Translations under genes and position numbers: made by a program
Part shown: piece by piece, positions 1 to 6,682 of the stretch
Layout of the letters: every line of letters starts with the position of its first letter
How positions within the stretch are numbered: position 1 is the first letter of the stretch
Notes under the pieces: model-generated
Told to the model about the DNA's origin: nothing
Database searches by the model: none
Seen by the model: the letters and a program-made list of their open reading frames with translations, nothing else
Source: an uncultured Rhodospirillales bacterium
Lineage (GTDB): Bacteria; Pseudomonadota; Alphaproteobacteria; Acetobacterales; Acetobacteraceae
Direction: 5' to 3'
NCBI GenBank assembly: GCA_903844785.1
Contig: CAIMVB010000509.1
Location: 1-9,843 of the forward strand
DNA length: 9,843 nt

Positions 1-24
1 CAAAGGGCCGCCTTCGGCGGGCAT
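1..24 (-). CDS. Start of an unidentified gene running off the left edge
   Basis: Reading the minus strand, an ATG at 24-22 is followed by open codons to the window edge (MPAEGGPL...). A perfect AGGAGG (complement of 33-38) lies 8 bases upstream, which is the main reason for calling it. The gene would be downstream of and in the same direction as the DUF4010 gene, whose stop lies 65 bases away, so the two could be co-transcribed. Eight residues are too few to name a product. A 5-bp stem (8-12 with 16-20, loop TTC) falls in these first codons; it could instead be part of a terminator-like hairpin, which is why confidence is only moderate. Confidence 0.45.
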
Positions 25-32
25 CGCGTCTT

Positions 33-38
33 CCTCCT
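33..38 (-). promoter_or_regulatory. Shine-Dalgarno for the left-edge gene
   Basis: The minus strand reads AGGAGG, 8 bases before the ATG at 24. It is one of the two strongest ribosome binding sites in the window and is the evidence that a real coding region starts at 24. Confidence 0.5.
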
Positions 39-89
39 GCAATCGGGCGCAGGGTGGCGCCAGCGCGCCCCTCCGGCAAGGGGTTGTCT

Positions 90-1349
90 TCAGATAAAGA
101 AGTGGATGGCCGCCCCGGCCGCCCCGGCCGCAACTGACAGCGCAGCATAGACAGTGCCGAAGCGCCCGCCGCCCAGCACCAAAGCATAAGCGGCCTTGGC
201 GCAGATATTCACCCCAACCGCCGCCAGAACCGCCTGGGCGGCGGTTTGCAGGCTCAGCGTGGCAGGCGCCAGCAGGGGCACGGAAAGTGCCACCGCATCC
301 ACATCGGCAAGCCCGGTCAGCGCCGCCACCGCCAATACCGCCGCGGACCCCAGCTTTTCTGCCGCCAGACGCGAAGCGAGCGCAACCGCAGCCAGCAGCA
401 GGGCAATCTTCAAGACCGCCGCCAATTCAAAGGGGTTTTCCGGCGAGGCCGCTGGCGGGCCAGCAGCATTGGCGCGCCGCGCCAGGGCAAGCCCGGCCAG
501 TGTCATACCCAAAGCAGCGATGCCAAGCGGCAGCACCAGCAGCCATGCCACATCGGGGGCGATAAAGACCACAATGGCAATGGTCCGCAGGCAGGAAACC
601 GCCCCGGCAATCAAGGCACCCGCCGCCAAGGCAAGCGCCGCGCCGCCCTCAGCCGCCGCGCGGGCATTGGAAATCGCCACAGCGGTGGAAGACACCAAGC
701 CCCCCGCCGCACCGGAAAGCACCAACCCGCGCTCCGCCCCCATCAACCGCACGGCCAGGTAGCCCAGATAGGAAATCGCCGCGAGCAATATGGCCAAGCC
801 CCAGATTTTTGAGGGATTCAGGCCACCCAGCAGGGCAATGGGCTCATCCGGCACCAGCGGCATGACCAGCAAGGTCATGGAAAGCAGCACCAATGCGGAA
901 CGGAGTTCGGCCCAGGTGATGCGTGTCATCAATTCATGCAGGGATTCACGCGCCGCCAGGATGGCGGTCATGGCGACAGCCGCTGCGCCAGCCACCGCCA
1001 TATCCGCCAGTACCGCCATGGCGCCCAGACTATAGGTGCCAAGGGCCGCAACCAGACCAGTGGCGGAAACCTTGTTCTCGGCATCGGCTTCACGCAGCGC
1101 GAAGGGCAATTGCGCGCCCAGAAGGGCGGCAAGGCCGAAGCCCAGCAGCAGCGCGCCGCCGGGCTGGCCCAAGGCCAAAGCCAGAACCGCCATAACGCCG
1201 CCCAAAAGCCCGGTCAGCGCAAAGGTCCGCACACCTGCGGTGCGCCTGCCCGCGGCTTCCTGCCTTTCGCGCCAATGCCGTTCCGTGCCCACCAGCAAGC
1301 CAATGGCAAGCGCGGCGGCCAGGCGGCGTATCAACTCCTCCGCATCCAT
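90..1349 (-). CDS. MgtC/SapB - DUF4010 family integral membrane protein
   Basis: A 419-residue, very hydrophobic inner-membrane protein. Residues about 11-140 resemble the MgtC/SapB fold: a first helix with GLLVGTERHWRE, then an arginine-rich loop and RTFALTGLLGG at 41-51. The second half (about 150-419) matches the DUF4010 type, with GAAGGLVSSTAVA near 213-225 and GLADVDAVALS near the C-terminus, and further helices to the end. The molecular function of this fusion family is not established; it is often annotated only as 'MgtC/SapB family' or 'DUF4010', and a transport or ion-related role is inference. I chose the ATG at 1349. The frame can be extended to a GTG at 1436, but that would overlap the moeB start and adds a non-conserved, charged N-terminus. 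A weak GGCGG precedes the chosen start. It is divergent from moeB with about 80 bases between them. Confidence 0.85.
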   Translation of the reverse strand: MDAEELIRRLAAALAIGLLVGTERHWRERQEAAGRRTAGVRTFALTGLLGGVMAVLALALGQPGGALLLGFGLAALLGAQLPFALREADAENKVSATGLVAALGTYSLGAMAVLADMAVAGAAAVAMTAILAARESLHELMTRITWAELRSALVLLSMTLLVMPLVPDEPIALLGGLNPSKIWGLAILLAAISYLGYLAVRLMGAERGLVLSGAAGGLVSSTAVAISNARAAAEGGAALALAAGALIAGAVSCLRTIAIVVFIAPDVAWLLVLPLGIAALGMTLAGLALARRANAAGPPAASPENPFELAAVLKIALLLAAVALASRLAAEKLGSAAVLAVAALTGLADVDAVALSVPLLAPATLSLQTAAQAVLAAVGVNICAKAAYALVLGGGRFGTVYAALSVAAGAAGAAIHFFI

Positions 1350-1429
1350 ACCGCCATAAGGCGCCTGGCGGCGCAGCGCCGCAAGCAACGTTCTTGCTTC
1401 TGGGCCTGCATCACGGCCATATGTTCGCG

Positions 1430-2251
1430 ATGTCACTCTCCTTCACCCGAACCGAGCTTCAGCGCTATTCCCGCCACATCCTGTTGCAGGAGGTCGGCGC
1501 GATCGGCCAGGCCAAGCTGCGCGCGGCGCGGGTGTTGGTGGTGGGCGCGGGGGGCTTGGGCTCGCCGCTGGCGTTATACTTGGCGGCAGCGGGCGTCGGC
1601 ACGCTAGGCCTTGTGGATCATGATTTGCTGGAGCTTTCCAATTTGCAGCGCCAGGTGGCGCATAGCACTGCGCGGATTGGGCAGAACAAGGCGGCGAGTG
1701 CGGCGGAAACCCTGGCCGCGCTGAACCCAGAAGTGACGGTGGATATCCATCAGCGGCGGATGGATGCGGCGGCGGCGCGGGAATTGATCCCCCGCTATGA
1801 TGTGATTTGCGATGGGACGGATAATTTCGAAACCCGCTTTCTGTTGGGCGATGCCTGCCATTTGCTCGGCAAGCCCTTGGTGAGTGCGGCGGTGCTGCGC
1901 TTTGAAGGCCAGCTTTCGGTGTTTCATGGCCATGATGGCAAAAACCCCTGCCATCGCTGCCTGCACCCGGAACCGCCGCCGCCCGGCCTGGTGCCGACCT
2001 GTTCCGAGGCCGGCGTGCTGGGCGCCGTGACAGGCGTGATGGGCACCCTGCAAGCGACTGAGGTTTTGAAGCTGATCCTTGGCATTGGTGAGCCATTGAT
2101 TGGCAAATTATTACTTTGGGATGCCTTGGATGCGCGGTTTCGCACCGTGCGCCTTAAGCGCGACCCGGCTTGCGCCTTATGTGGGCCGGAAGCTTCCATC
2201 CGCGACCTTGCCGCCCATGAAAACGTGGCAGAGCCGGCCTGCCGCGCATGA
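1430..2251 (+). CDS. moeB: Molybdopterin-synthase adenylyltransferase MoeB (HesA/MoeB/ThiF family)
   Basis: A 273-residue cytoplasmic E1-like enzyme. MoeB uses ATP to adenylate the C-terminal glycine of MoaD so that sulfur can be loaded for molybdopterin synthesis. Visible hallmarks: QRYSRH at 11-16; nucleotide-binding GAGGLGSP at 39-46; VDHD at 62-65; NLQRQ at 71-75; GQNK at 84-87; CDGTDNFETR at 127-136, with the Mg-ATP aspartate; a zinc tetrad formed by C174/C177 (CHRC) and C248/C251 (CALC); and the conserved PTCSEAGVLG with C191. There is no C-terminal rhodanese domain, so this is the short MoeB form. A sulfur-carrier partner other than MoaD (ThiS-like) cannot be excluded, as no carrier gene is in the window. 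The start at 1430 gives the usual MSLSFT N-terminus; an in-frame ATG at 1421 is an alternative. Neither has a clear Shine-Dalgarno. It overlaps the next gene by ATGA. Confidence 0.93.
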   Translation: MSLSFTRTELQRYSRHILLQEVGAIGQAKLRAARVLVVGAGGLGSPLALYLAAAGVGTLGLVDHDLLELSNLQRQVAHSTARIGQNKAASAAETLAALNPEVTVDIHQRRMDAAAARELIPRYDVICDGTDNFETRFLLGDACHLLGKPLVSAAVLRFEGQLSVFHGHDGKNPCHRCLHPEPPPPGLVPTCSEAGVLGAVTGVMGTLQATEVLKLILGIGEPLIGKLLLWDALDARFRTVRLKRDPACALCGPEASIRDLAAHENVAEPACRA

Positions 2252-2631
2252 GCGAAAAGCGCCCCCCGCTTGGCATTTTGCTGCTGGATGGTGGGCATGA
2301 ACGCGCCCATTACGCTTTGGTGATGGCGAGCGGCGCGGCGGCTTTGGGCCGCGATGTGGTGCTTTTCGCCACTAATGGCGGATGCCGGCTGCTTTTGGCC
2401 GATTGCCCCTTATTGCAGGACCCACGCGAAGCGCATCTCGCTGCCCGGGGCGTTGCTGGGATTGGCACGCTGCTATCGGCCATCGCCGCCCTTGGTGTGC
2501 AGCGCATGGTCTGTGAAGCCGGGTTGAAGGCAGAAGATTTGGCCGCCGAACCTCTCGCCCCGGGCGTAGAACGGGCGGGGGTGGCGAGTTTTCTGGCCGC
2601 GGTCGGCGCGGGGCAGATCATCAGCTTGTGA
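2248..2631 (+). CDS. DsrE-family protein (putative small sulfurtransferase-like subunit)
   Basis: A 127-residue soluble protein with the small alpha/beta DsrE fold: strand-loop LGILLLDGGHERAHYALVMASGAA at the N-terminus, then DVVLFATNGG at 36-45, and RMVCEAGLKAEDL around 86-98. Cysteines are at 46, 53 and 89. C89, in the (V/M)CxAGL context, is at the position where DsrE/TusD-like proteins carry their functional cysteine; persulfide transfer by it is inference. Its start codon overlaps the moeB stop (ATGA at 2248-2251) and there is no separate Shine-Dalgarno, so translation is probably coupled to moeB. That suggests a role linked to sulfur mobilisation for a ubiquitin-like carrier, or at least co-regulation. 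It ends with no clear factor-independent terminator. Confidence 0.85.
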   Translation: MSEKRPPLGILLLDGGHERAHYALVMASGAAALGRDVVLFATNGGCRLLLADCPLLQDPREAHLAARGVAGIGTLLSAIAALGVQRMVCEAGLKAEDLAAEPLAPGVERAGVASFLAAVGAGQIISL

Positions 2632-2954
2632 CATCTGGGATACGGTTGTTGCGGCAGAACCTGCATGTCGCACAGAAAAGCTTTGAATTAATTTAGTATT
2701 CTGCCCTCAGCCCGCCTAAATCTTGTCATGATTAGCGTGGCAAATACCCCACATGCTGTGGGCATCAAGTAACGCTTGACCGGCCCGTTTCAAATGGCTT
2801 AGGCGGGATAGTCACGATCATGTTTCTGGATGTTTCAAACGGCCAGACAGGATCAGCGACGCGGCTTGGGGTCGGGCAATGCGGGGGCATTGGCTGGTTA
2901 CTTGGGGGGCCGCCTCGGGACAGGTTTTTTCCCAGACCCGATGGAGTTTAGGGG
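2632..2954 (+). other. Gene-free leader region with several inverted repeats
   Basis: This is about 320 bases between the DsrE gene and the transglycosylase gene. It starts with an AT-rich patch (2676-2700, containing a possible -10 TAGTAT at 2694-2699 with no good -35). Next come a perfect hairpin (CCCACA at 2748-2753 with TGTGGG at 2757-2762), a second one (TCAAG at 2765-2769 with CTTGA at 2775-2779), and a possible longer-range pairing of GGCC(C)GTTT at 2782-2790 with AAACGGCC at 2837-2844. A TTGACC at 2776-2781 could be a -35 element, but the hexamer 17 bases on is poor. A T6 run is at 2926-2931. No known riboswitch or sRNA was recognised. Confidence 0.4.
2943..2946 (+). promoter_or_regulatory. 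Shine-Dalgarno for the lytic transglycosylase
   Basis: GGAG lies 8 bases before the ATG at 2955 and supports that start, which also gives an ideal lipoprotein signal peptide. Confidence 0.55.
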
Positions 2955-4166
2955 ATGCGCGGGTTTCGATTGGGTTTTGGGCGTTTCTTGGCACTAGGGC
3001 TTTTGTTGGCCCTGGTTTCGGCCTGCGCGGATGGTGTTGGTGGTCGGCATGCCAATGGGCCTTTCTATAATCGCCCGGATAGCGTTGCCCCGCCCGGCCC
3101 GCCCAGTGATCCTTGGGGGCCTTGGATCCGTGATGCGTCTCGCCGCTTTGATGTGCCCGATCTTTGGATCCGCGAAGTGATGCGCCAGGAAAGCGGGGGC
3201 CGCGCCAGCGCCACGTCCCGCGTTGGTGCCATGGGGCTGATGCAGGTGATGCCGGGTACCTATCGGGAATTGGCCCAGCGCTACAATTTGGGGCCGGACC
3301 CCTATCATCCCTATGATAATCTGCAGGCGGGCGCGGCCTATATTCGCGAAATGTATCAGCTTTATGGCTCGCCTGCCTTCCTCGCGGCCTATAATGCCGG
3401 GCCGCGCCGGCTTGAGGATTACCTGTGGGGCAATCGCGGCCTGCCTGATGAAACGCGCAATTACGTAGCACGGGTCGGGCCACGCATCGCCACCACGGCG
3501 CCCGCCCGCCGGGCCCCAGCCGAGGTTTATGCCGCAGCCGATATCGGGACCAATATCCCGCGCGGGCCGCGCCGGATGGATAGCGGCACGATGGTGGCGC
3601 TCCGCGAACAGCGCAACGCAGCGCCCAGCATGCAGGTCGCGCAAGCCGCCGCGCCGGCGCCCGCCCCCCCGGCAACCACGCAGGTGGCCAGCCTTAATCC
3701 TGTTGTGCGGATGGACCCCATCCCAGATGGCAGCACCTATTCGGCCGCGGAGCGCCGGCGTGCCGGGCTTGATGCTGGCGGAACGGCGCTAAATCAGACC
3801 TCCGTCGCGCCGCCTGCGCCACGTCAGGCGCCGGCAGCCGCGCCAGCCCGTGGGAGCATGAGCCTGATTGGTTCAGCCAATGCGGCCCCTGCCCGCCCTG
3901 CGCCCGTTGCTGCGGCGGCGGGCGGTGGAAATGGCTGGTCCGTGAACCTGGGGCGCTTTGCGTCCGAGAACCTTGCCCGCAGCGCGGCTTCATCCGCCCG
4001 TTCCGGCGCGGGCAGCAATGCACAAACCGAAGTGGTACGCATTGCACAGGGGAATTCGAATGTCTTCACAGCGCGGGTCCGCGGGCTTTCGCGCGCGCAA
4101 GCCGAACAGGCCTGCCAGAGGCTACGCGCCACCGGCAATTGCACATTGGTTGCCCCTGGCGTTTGA
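2955..4166 (+). CDS. Lipoprotein lytic murein transglycosylase (SLT domain) with C-terminal SPOR domain
   Basis: A 403-residue envelope protein that cleaves the MurNAc-GlcNAc bond of peptidoglycan by a lytic transglycosylase mechanism. Residues 1-23 are a signal peptide ending in the lipobox VSAC, so C24 should be lipidated. The SLT/goose-lysozyme-like domain spans about 50-175: catalytic E79 in RQESGG, then GAMGLMQVMPGTY at 91-103, the tyrosine-rich YHPYDNLQAGAAYI at 117-130, and AAYNAGP at 144-150. A long Ala/Pro-rich linker (about 180-325) follows. Residues about 327-401 form a SPOR domain (NGWSVNLGRFAS... through TARVRGLSRAQAEQACQRL), which in other proteins binds denuded glycan strands at division septa. 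The combination predicts outer-membrane-anchored wall remodelling at the septum (inference). C387 and C396 within SPOR could form a disulfide. It has a gene-free leader upstream and a terminator-like palindrome downstream, so it is probably monocistronic. Confidence 0.92.
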   Translation: MRGFRLGFGRFLALGLLLALVSACADGVGGRHANGPFYNRPDSVAPPGPPSDPWGPWIRDASRRFDVPDLWIREVMRQESGGRASATSRVGAMGLMQVMPGTYRELAQRYNLGPDPYHPYDNLQAGAAYIREMYQLYGSPAFLAAYNAGPRRLEDYLWGNRGLPDETRNYVARVGPRIATTAPARRAPAEVYAAADIGTNIPRGPRRMDSGTMVALREQRNAAPSMQVAQAAAPAPAPPATTQVASLNPVVRMDPIPDGSTYSAAERRRAGLDAGGTALNQTSVAPPAPRQAPAAAPARGSMSLIGSANAAPARPAPVAAAAGGGNGWSVNLGRFASENLARSAASSARSGAGSNAQTEVVRIAQGNSNVFTARVRGLSRAQAEQACQRLRATGNCTLVAPGV

Positions 4167-4185
4167 TTTTCCGTTTAGCTATCCA

Positions 4186-4205
4186 GTGATCAAGCGCTTG
4201 ATCAC
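4186..4205 (+). terminator. Perfect 20-bp palindrome, likely terminator of the transglycosylase gene
   Basis: GTGATCAAGCGCTTGATCAC is a perfect dyad starting 19 bases after the transglycosylase stop codon. As RNA it would form a hairpin of about 8 bp with a minimal loop, followed by GGTTTGATTTT, a partly T-rich tail. Position and tail favour a factor-independent terminator. The absence of a clean T run and the perfect symmetry also allow an operator for a dimeric regulator acting on the downstream channel gene. Confidence 0.5.
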
Positions 4206-4381
4206 GGTTTGATTTTACATGCGGTGTCCTTCTTGAACCGTGGCCATAGCAATGGCTGCGCGAACCCGCCCGCGCCTTAGCGCTCAATCTGAAGCGAAGG
4301 TCCTGTCGCGGACAGTAGCGCGAATTTTTCTTGCGCGCCGCGACGCCGCAGTGGCTAGCCTTCCAGGGATGAAATTATTGC

Positions 4382-4387
4382 TATATT
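4382..4387 (+). promoter_or_regulatory. Possible -10 element for the MscS channel gene
   Basis: TATATT lies in the only AT-rich stretch (4369-4400) between the palindrome and the channel gene. Transcription would start about 30 bases before the ATG at 4424. No convincing -35 hexamer lies at the right distance, so this is a weak call. Confidence 0.25.
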
Positions 4388-4423
4388 TCATCTTTATTGC
4401 TGTTCCGGCAGAAGCCCATCCCC

Positions 4424-6682
4424 ATGCGCATCTTCAGCCTTTTGTTTCTAGCCATTTTCATCGCCTCACCCAGCATCGCGCAGGAATGGGCGGGGCAGTG
4501 GGAAACCCGCTGGCGTACCGGTGGCGCCAAGATCACCTTAACCCAACAAGGTGATCAGGTTACCGGCAGTTATTCGCCTTATGATGGGCGAATAGAAGCC
4601 AGGGTTGAAGGTCGGCGCCTGCTTGGCGAATGGATAGAAGGACCGCGCCGCGGCCGATTTGAATTTGCGCTGAGCCCCAATGGCGAAAGTTTTGCCGGGC
4701 GCTTCGACAGTGGCGAATGGTGGAATGGCCGGCGCGTTTCGCCCAACGACATTTCCCGCACCATCAGAACAAGTTCGGCAACACCGCGTGATACGCTACG
4801 CAGCTTTCTGTTGCTACTGAACATCAATCGTCATCGCCCGCATGAAATCCATGATCAATTGGCGCAGCTGGTATCCTTCGCGCCGGACGATGCAACGCTT
4901 CCAACAGATGATCGCCTGGCGATCATGCTCGCCAATTATGATCTGATTGATCAGTTCCGCTTGCGGCTTTGGGAAGTGCCGCCCCAATCGGCGGCACAGA
5001 CATTGACGGTGCATCTGAAACGCCCGGACGATGCCGCGCTGGATTTGGTCCTGCGCCTAGAAGGGGATGGCTGGCGGCTGGTGATGCGCGGGCTTCGCGA
5101 TGCGCTGAATACGACCAAATCCTTGGCCGCCATGCAGGGAGAAAGGCCCCGCGGCCCGCATATCAGCGCACGCGTAACCATGCAGCAATTCCTGGCTGCC
5201 ATGGCAGAAACCTCGGCGGAAAGTCGCTTGCGCGCCGCCGCCACACTGGATCTTTCAAGGATCCCGCAATCCATTCGTGCCACTGAAGGACCTTTGCAGG
5301 CGGAATTCCTGAAATCCGTTTTGGATCGTGCCGGGCTGGTTATTCTGCAGGAAATTCCTGATGAGCCTCAGGCTGCGGAAAACTACCTGCATTATGTCCA
5401 CCCGGTTGGCAGCATTGCCATTGAACCTATTGAGCGCAACGGCCGGCGTGAATGGCTTTTTTCAGCGGATACGGTGGCAAGTCTTCGGGATCTGCATCAG
5501 GCGGTTGAAGCGCTTTCGCTTATTGATGGCGTTGATCTAGGGGATGCGCATTCGCCCTTCTTCATGATCCGCAGTTGGGTCGGGCAATTGAGCCATCATC
5601 TGCTGGACAATACCTTTTTGCTGGAAAATTGGCAGTGGTTGGCCATTCTTCTGGTGGTGGTGCTTGGTTACTTCGGCGGCGGCCTTTTGGCATCGCTGAT
5701 CTTCATGTTGATTGGCCCACGCATTGCGCGCATGGCACCGAAACGAAACTGGGCATTGGAAAGGCGGGTAAAGCTGCCGGTACGGCTGTGTTTTGCGGCG
5801 GCGTTGTGGTTTGCCGCCATTGGCGCCATGGGCTTGCCGGAATTGATCCAATATGGCGGTCAGGCCATCGCCATTGCGCTGATGTCGCTTGGGCTGATCT
5901 GGGCCGGCTATACGCTGGTTGACCTGCTGACCAAGGGTTTTCTGGATCGATCGGAAGCGGCGGGCCTGCAATTTGACGGTATTCTTGTGTCACTGATTGC
6001 AACGGCGCTTAAGGTGGCACTGGCTGCCGGCGGCATCATTGTGGTTGCCGATATTCTGCATCTCCCCTGGCAGGGGGTTGTGGCGGGGCTTGGTGTTGGT
6101 GGCCTGGCGGTTGCTTTTGCCGCGCGCGCGACGGTTGAGAATTTTTTCGGCGCCGCGATGCTGCTTTCGGATCGGCCCTTCAGAACGGGCGATTCCATTG
6201 TGGCTGGCGGTATTTCCGGTTCGGTCGAGCATGTGGGGCTGCGTTCCACCCGCATTCGTACATCCGATGACAGCGTGGTCTTTATGCCCAATGCATCGCT
6301 TGCCGCGGCCACCATTGATAATCGCGGCCGGCGCCGACAATGGCTTTTCAAGACCATCTTTGGCCTCACCTTCGATACACCACCCGATAAGTTGGATGCC
6401 TTCGTTGCCGGCGTGAAGGAAGTTGTGCGCGCCCATCCGGCCGGGAAGGATGGCAGGCTTTATTGTGCCGTAGTGAATTTTGGCGAATCCGCCATTGAGG
6501 TAGAACTTGTGATCTATCTGGCAGTACGTTCTGGTGAAGCGGAACGCGAAGCAAAGCATGCTATTTTGCTGAATATCATGCGCCTCGCGGAAAGATTGGG
6601 CGTCAGTTTCGCCTTCCCCACACGCACTATTGTCATGGCGCAGGCGTCAAGCCCGACCCAGACCAGCATCACCCAACATTGA
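4424..6682 (+). CDS. MscS-family mechanosensitive ion channel with large periplasmic N-terminal region
   Basis: A 752-residue inner-membrane channel expected to open under membrane tension and release solutes on hypo-osmotic shock. Order: signal peptide 1-19 (MRIFSLLFLAIFIASPSIA, cut before QEW); a Trp/Gly-rich, probably beta domain at about 21-103 (WAGQWETRW, GEWIEGPRRGRFEF, GRFDSGEWWNG); a mostly helical periplasmic region at about 115-385; and membrane helices near 403-429, 452-471, 478-503 and 521-543. The pore helix and start of the MscS beta domain follow at about 547-600 (GVVAGLGVGGLAVAFAARATVENFFGAAMLLSDRPFRTGD), then FMPNASLAAATIDNRGR near 620-635 and the C-terminal alpha/beta domain to about 740. 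The length is far above the minimal MscS of roughly 290 residues. I chose the ATG at 4424 for the clean signal peptide, although the Shine-Dalgarno is weak; an upstream in-frame TTG at 4397 is less likely. The 3' end overlaps the convergent lipoprotein gene by 14 bases. Confidence 0.92.
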   Translation: MRIFSLLFLAIFIASPSIAQEWAGQWETRWRTGGAKITLTQQGDQVTGSYSPYDGRIEARVEGRRLLGEWIEGPRRGRFEFALSPNGESFAGRFDSGEWWNGRRVSPNDISRTIRTSSATPRDTLRSFLLLLNINRHRPHEIHDQLAQLVSFAPDDATLPTDDRLAIMLANYDLIDQFRLRLWEVPPQSAAQTLTVHLKRPDDAALDLVLRLEGDGWRLVMRGLRDALNTTKSLAAMQGERPRGPHISARVTMQQFLAAMAETSAESRLRAAATLDLSRIPQSIRATEGPLQAEFLKSVLDRAGLVILQEIPDEPQAAENYLHYVHPVGSIAIEPIERNGRREWLFSADTVASLRDLHQAVEALSLIDGVDLGDAHSPFFMIRSWVGQLSHHLLDNTFLLENWQWLAILLVVVLGYFGGGLLASLIFMLIGPRIARMAPKRNWALERRVKLPVRLCFAAALWFAAIGAMGLPELIQYGGQAIAIALMSLGLIWAGYTLVDLLTKGFLDRSEAAGLQFDGILVSLIATALKVALAAGGIIVVADILHLPWQGVVAGLGVGGLAVAFAARATVENFFGAAMLLSDRPFRTGDSIVAGGISGSVEHVGLRSTRIRTSDDSVVFMPNASLAAATIDNRGRRRQWLFKTIFGLTFDTPPDKLDAFVAGVKEVVRAHPAGKDGRLYCAVVNFGESAIEVELVIYLAVRSGEAEREAKHAILLNIMRLAERLGVSFAFPTRTIVMAQASSPTQTSITQH

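Noticed and set aside
68..83. Hairpin CCCCT/AGGGG after the DUF4010 stop as a terminator
   Set aside because: The stem is only 5 bp and no T run follows on the minus strand, so I did not list it.
196..812. Long open frames on the plus strand opposite the DUF4010 gene
   Set aside because: They are Ala/Arg/Gln-rich low-complexity translations with no domain, expected opposite a GC-rich membrane protein gene.
1443..2096. 217-codon minus-strand frame inside moeB
   Set aside because: It is Pro/Arg/Ser-rich, lacks motifs, and lies entirely opposite a well supported MoeB.
2818..3675. 285-codon minus-strand frame opposite the transglycosylase
   Set aside because: It is rich in Arg, Pro and His with no recognisable domain; the plus strand has catalytic motifs, lipobox and ribosome binding site.
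4243..4256. Short inverted repeat GCCAT-AGCA-ATGGC upstream of the MscS gene
   Set aside because: Five-base arms are common by chance, and nothing nearby supports a function.
5537..6559. Several minus-strand frames inside the MscS gene
   Set aside because: They overlap the conserved channel core, carry no motif and have no start signals.
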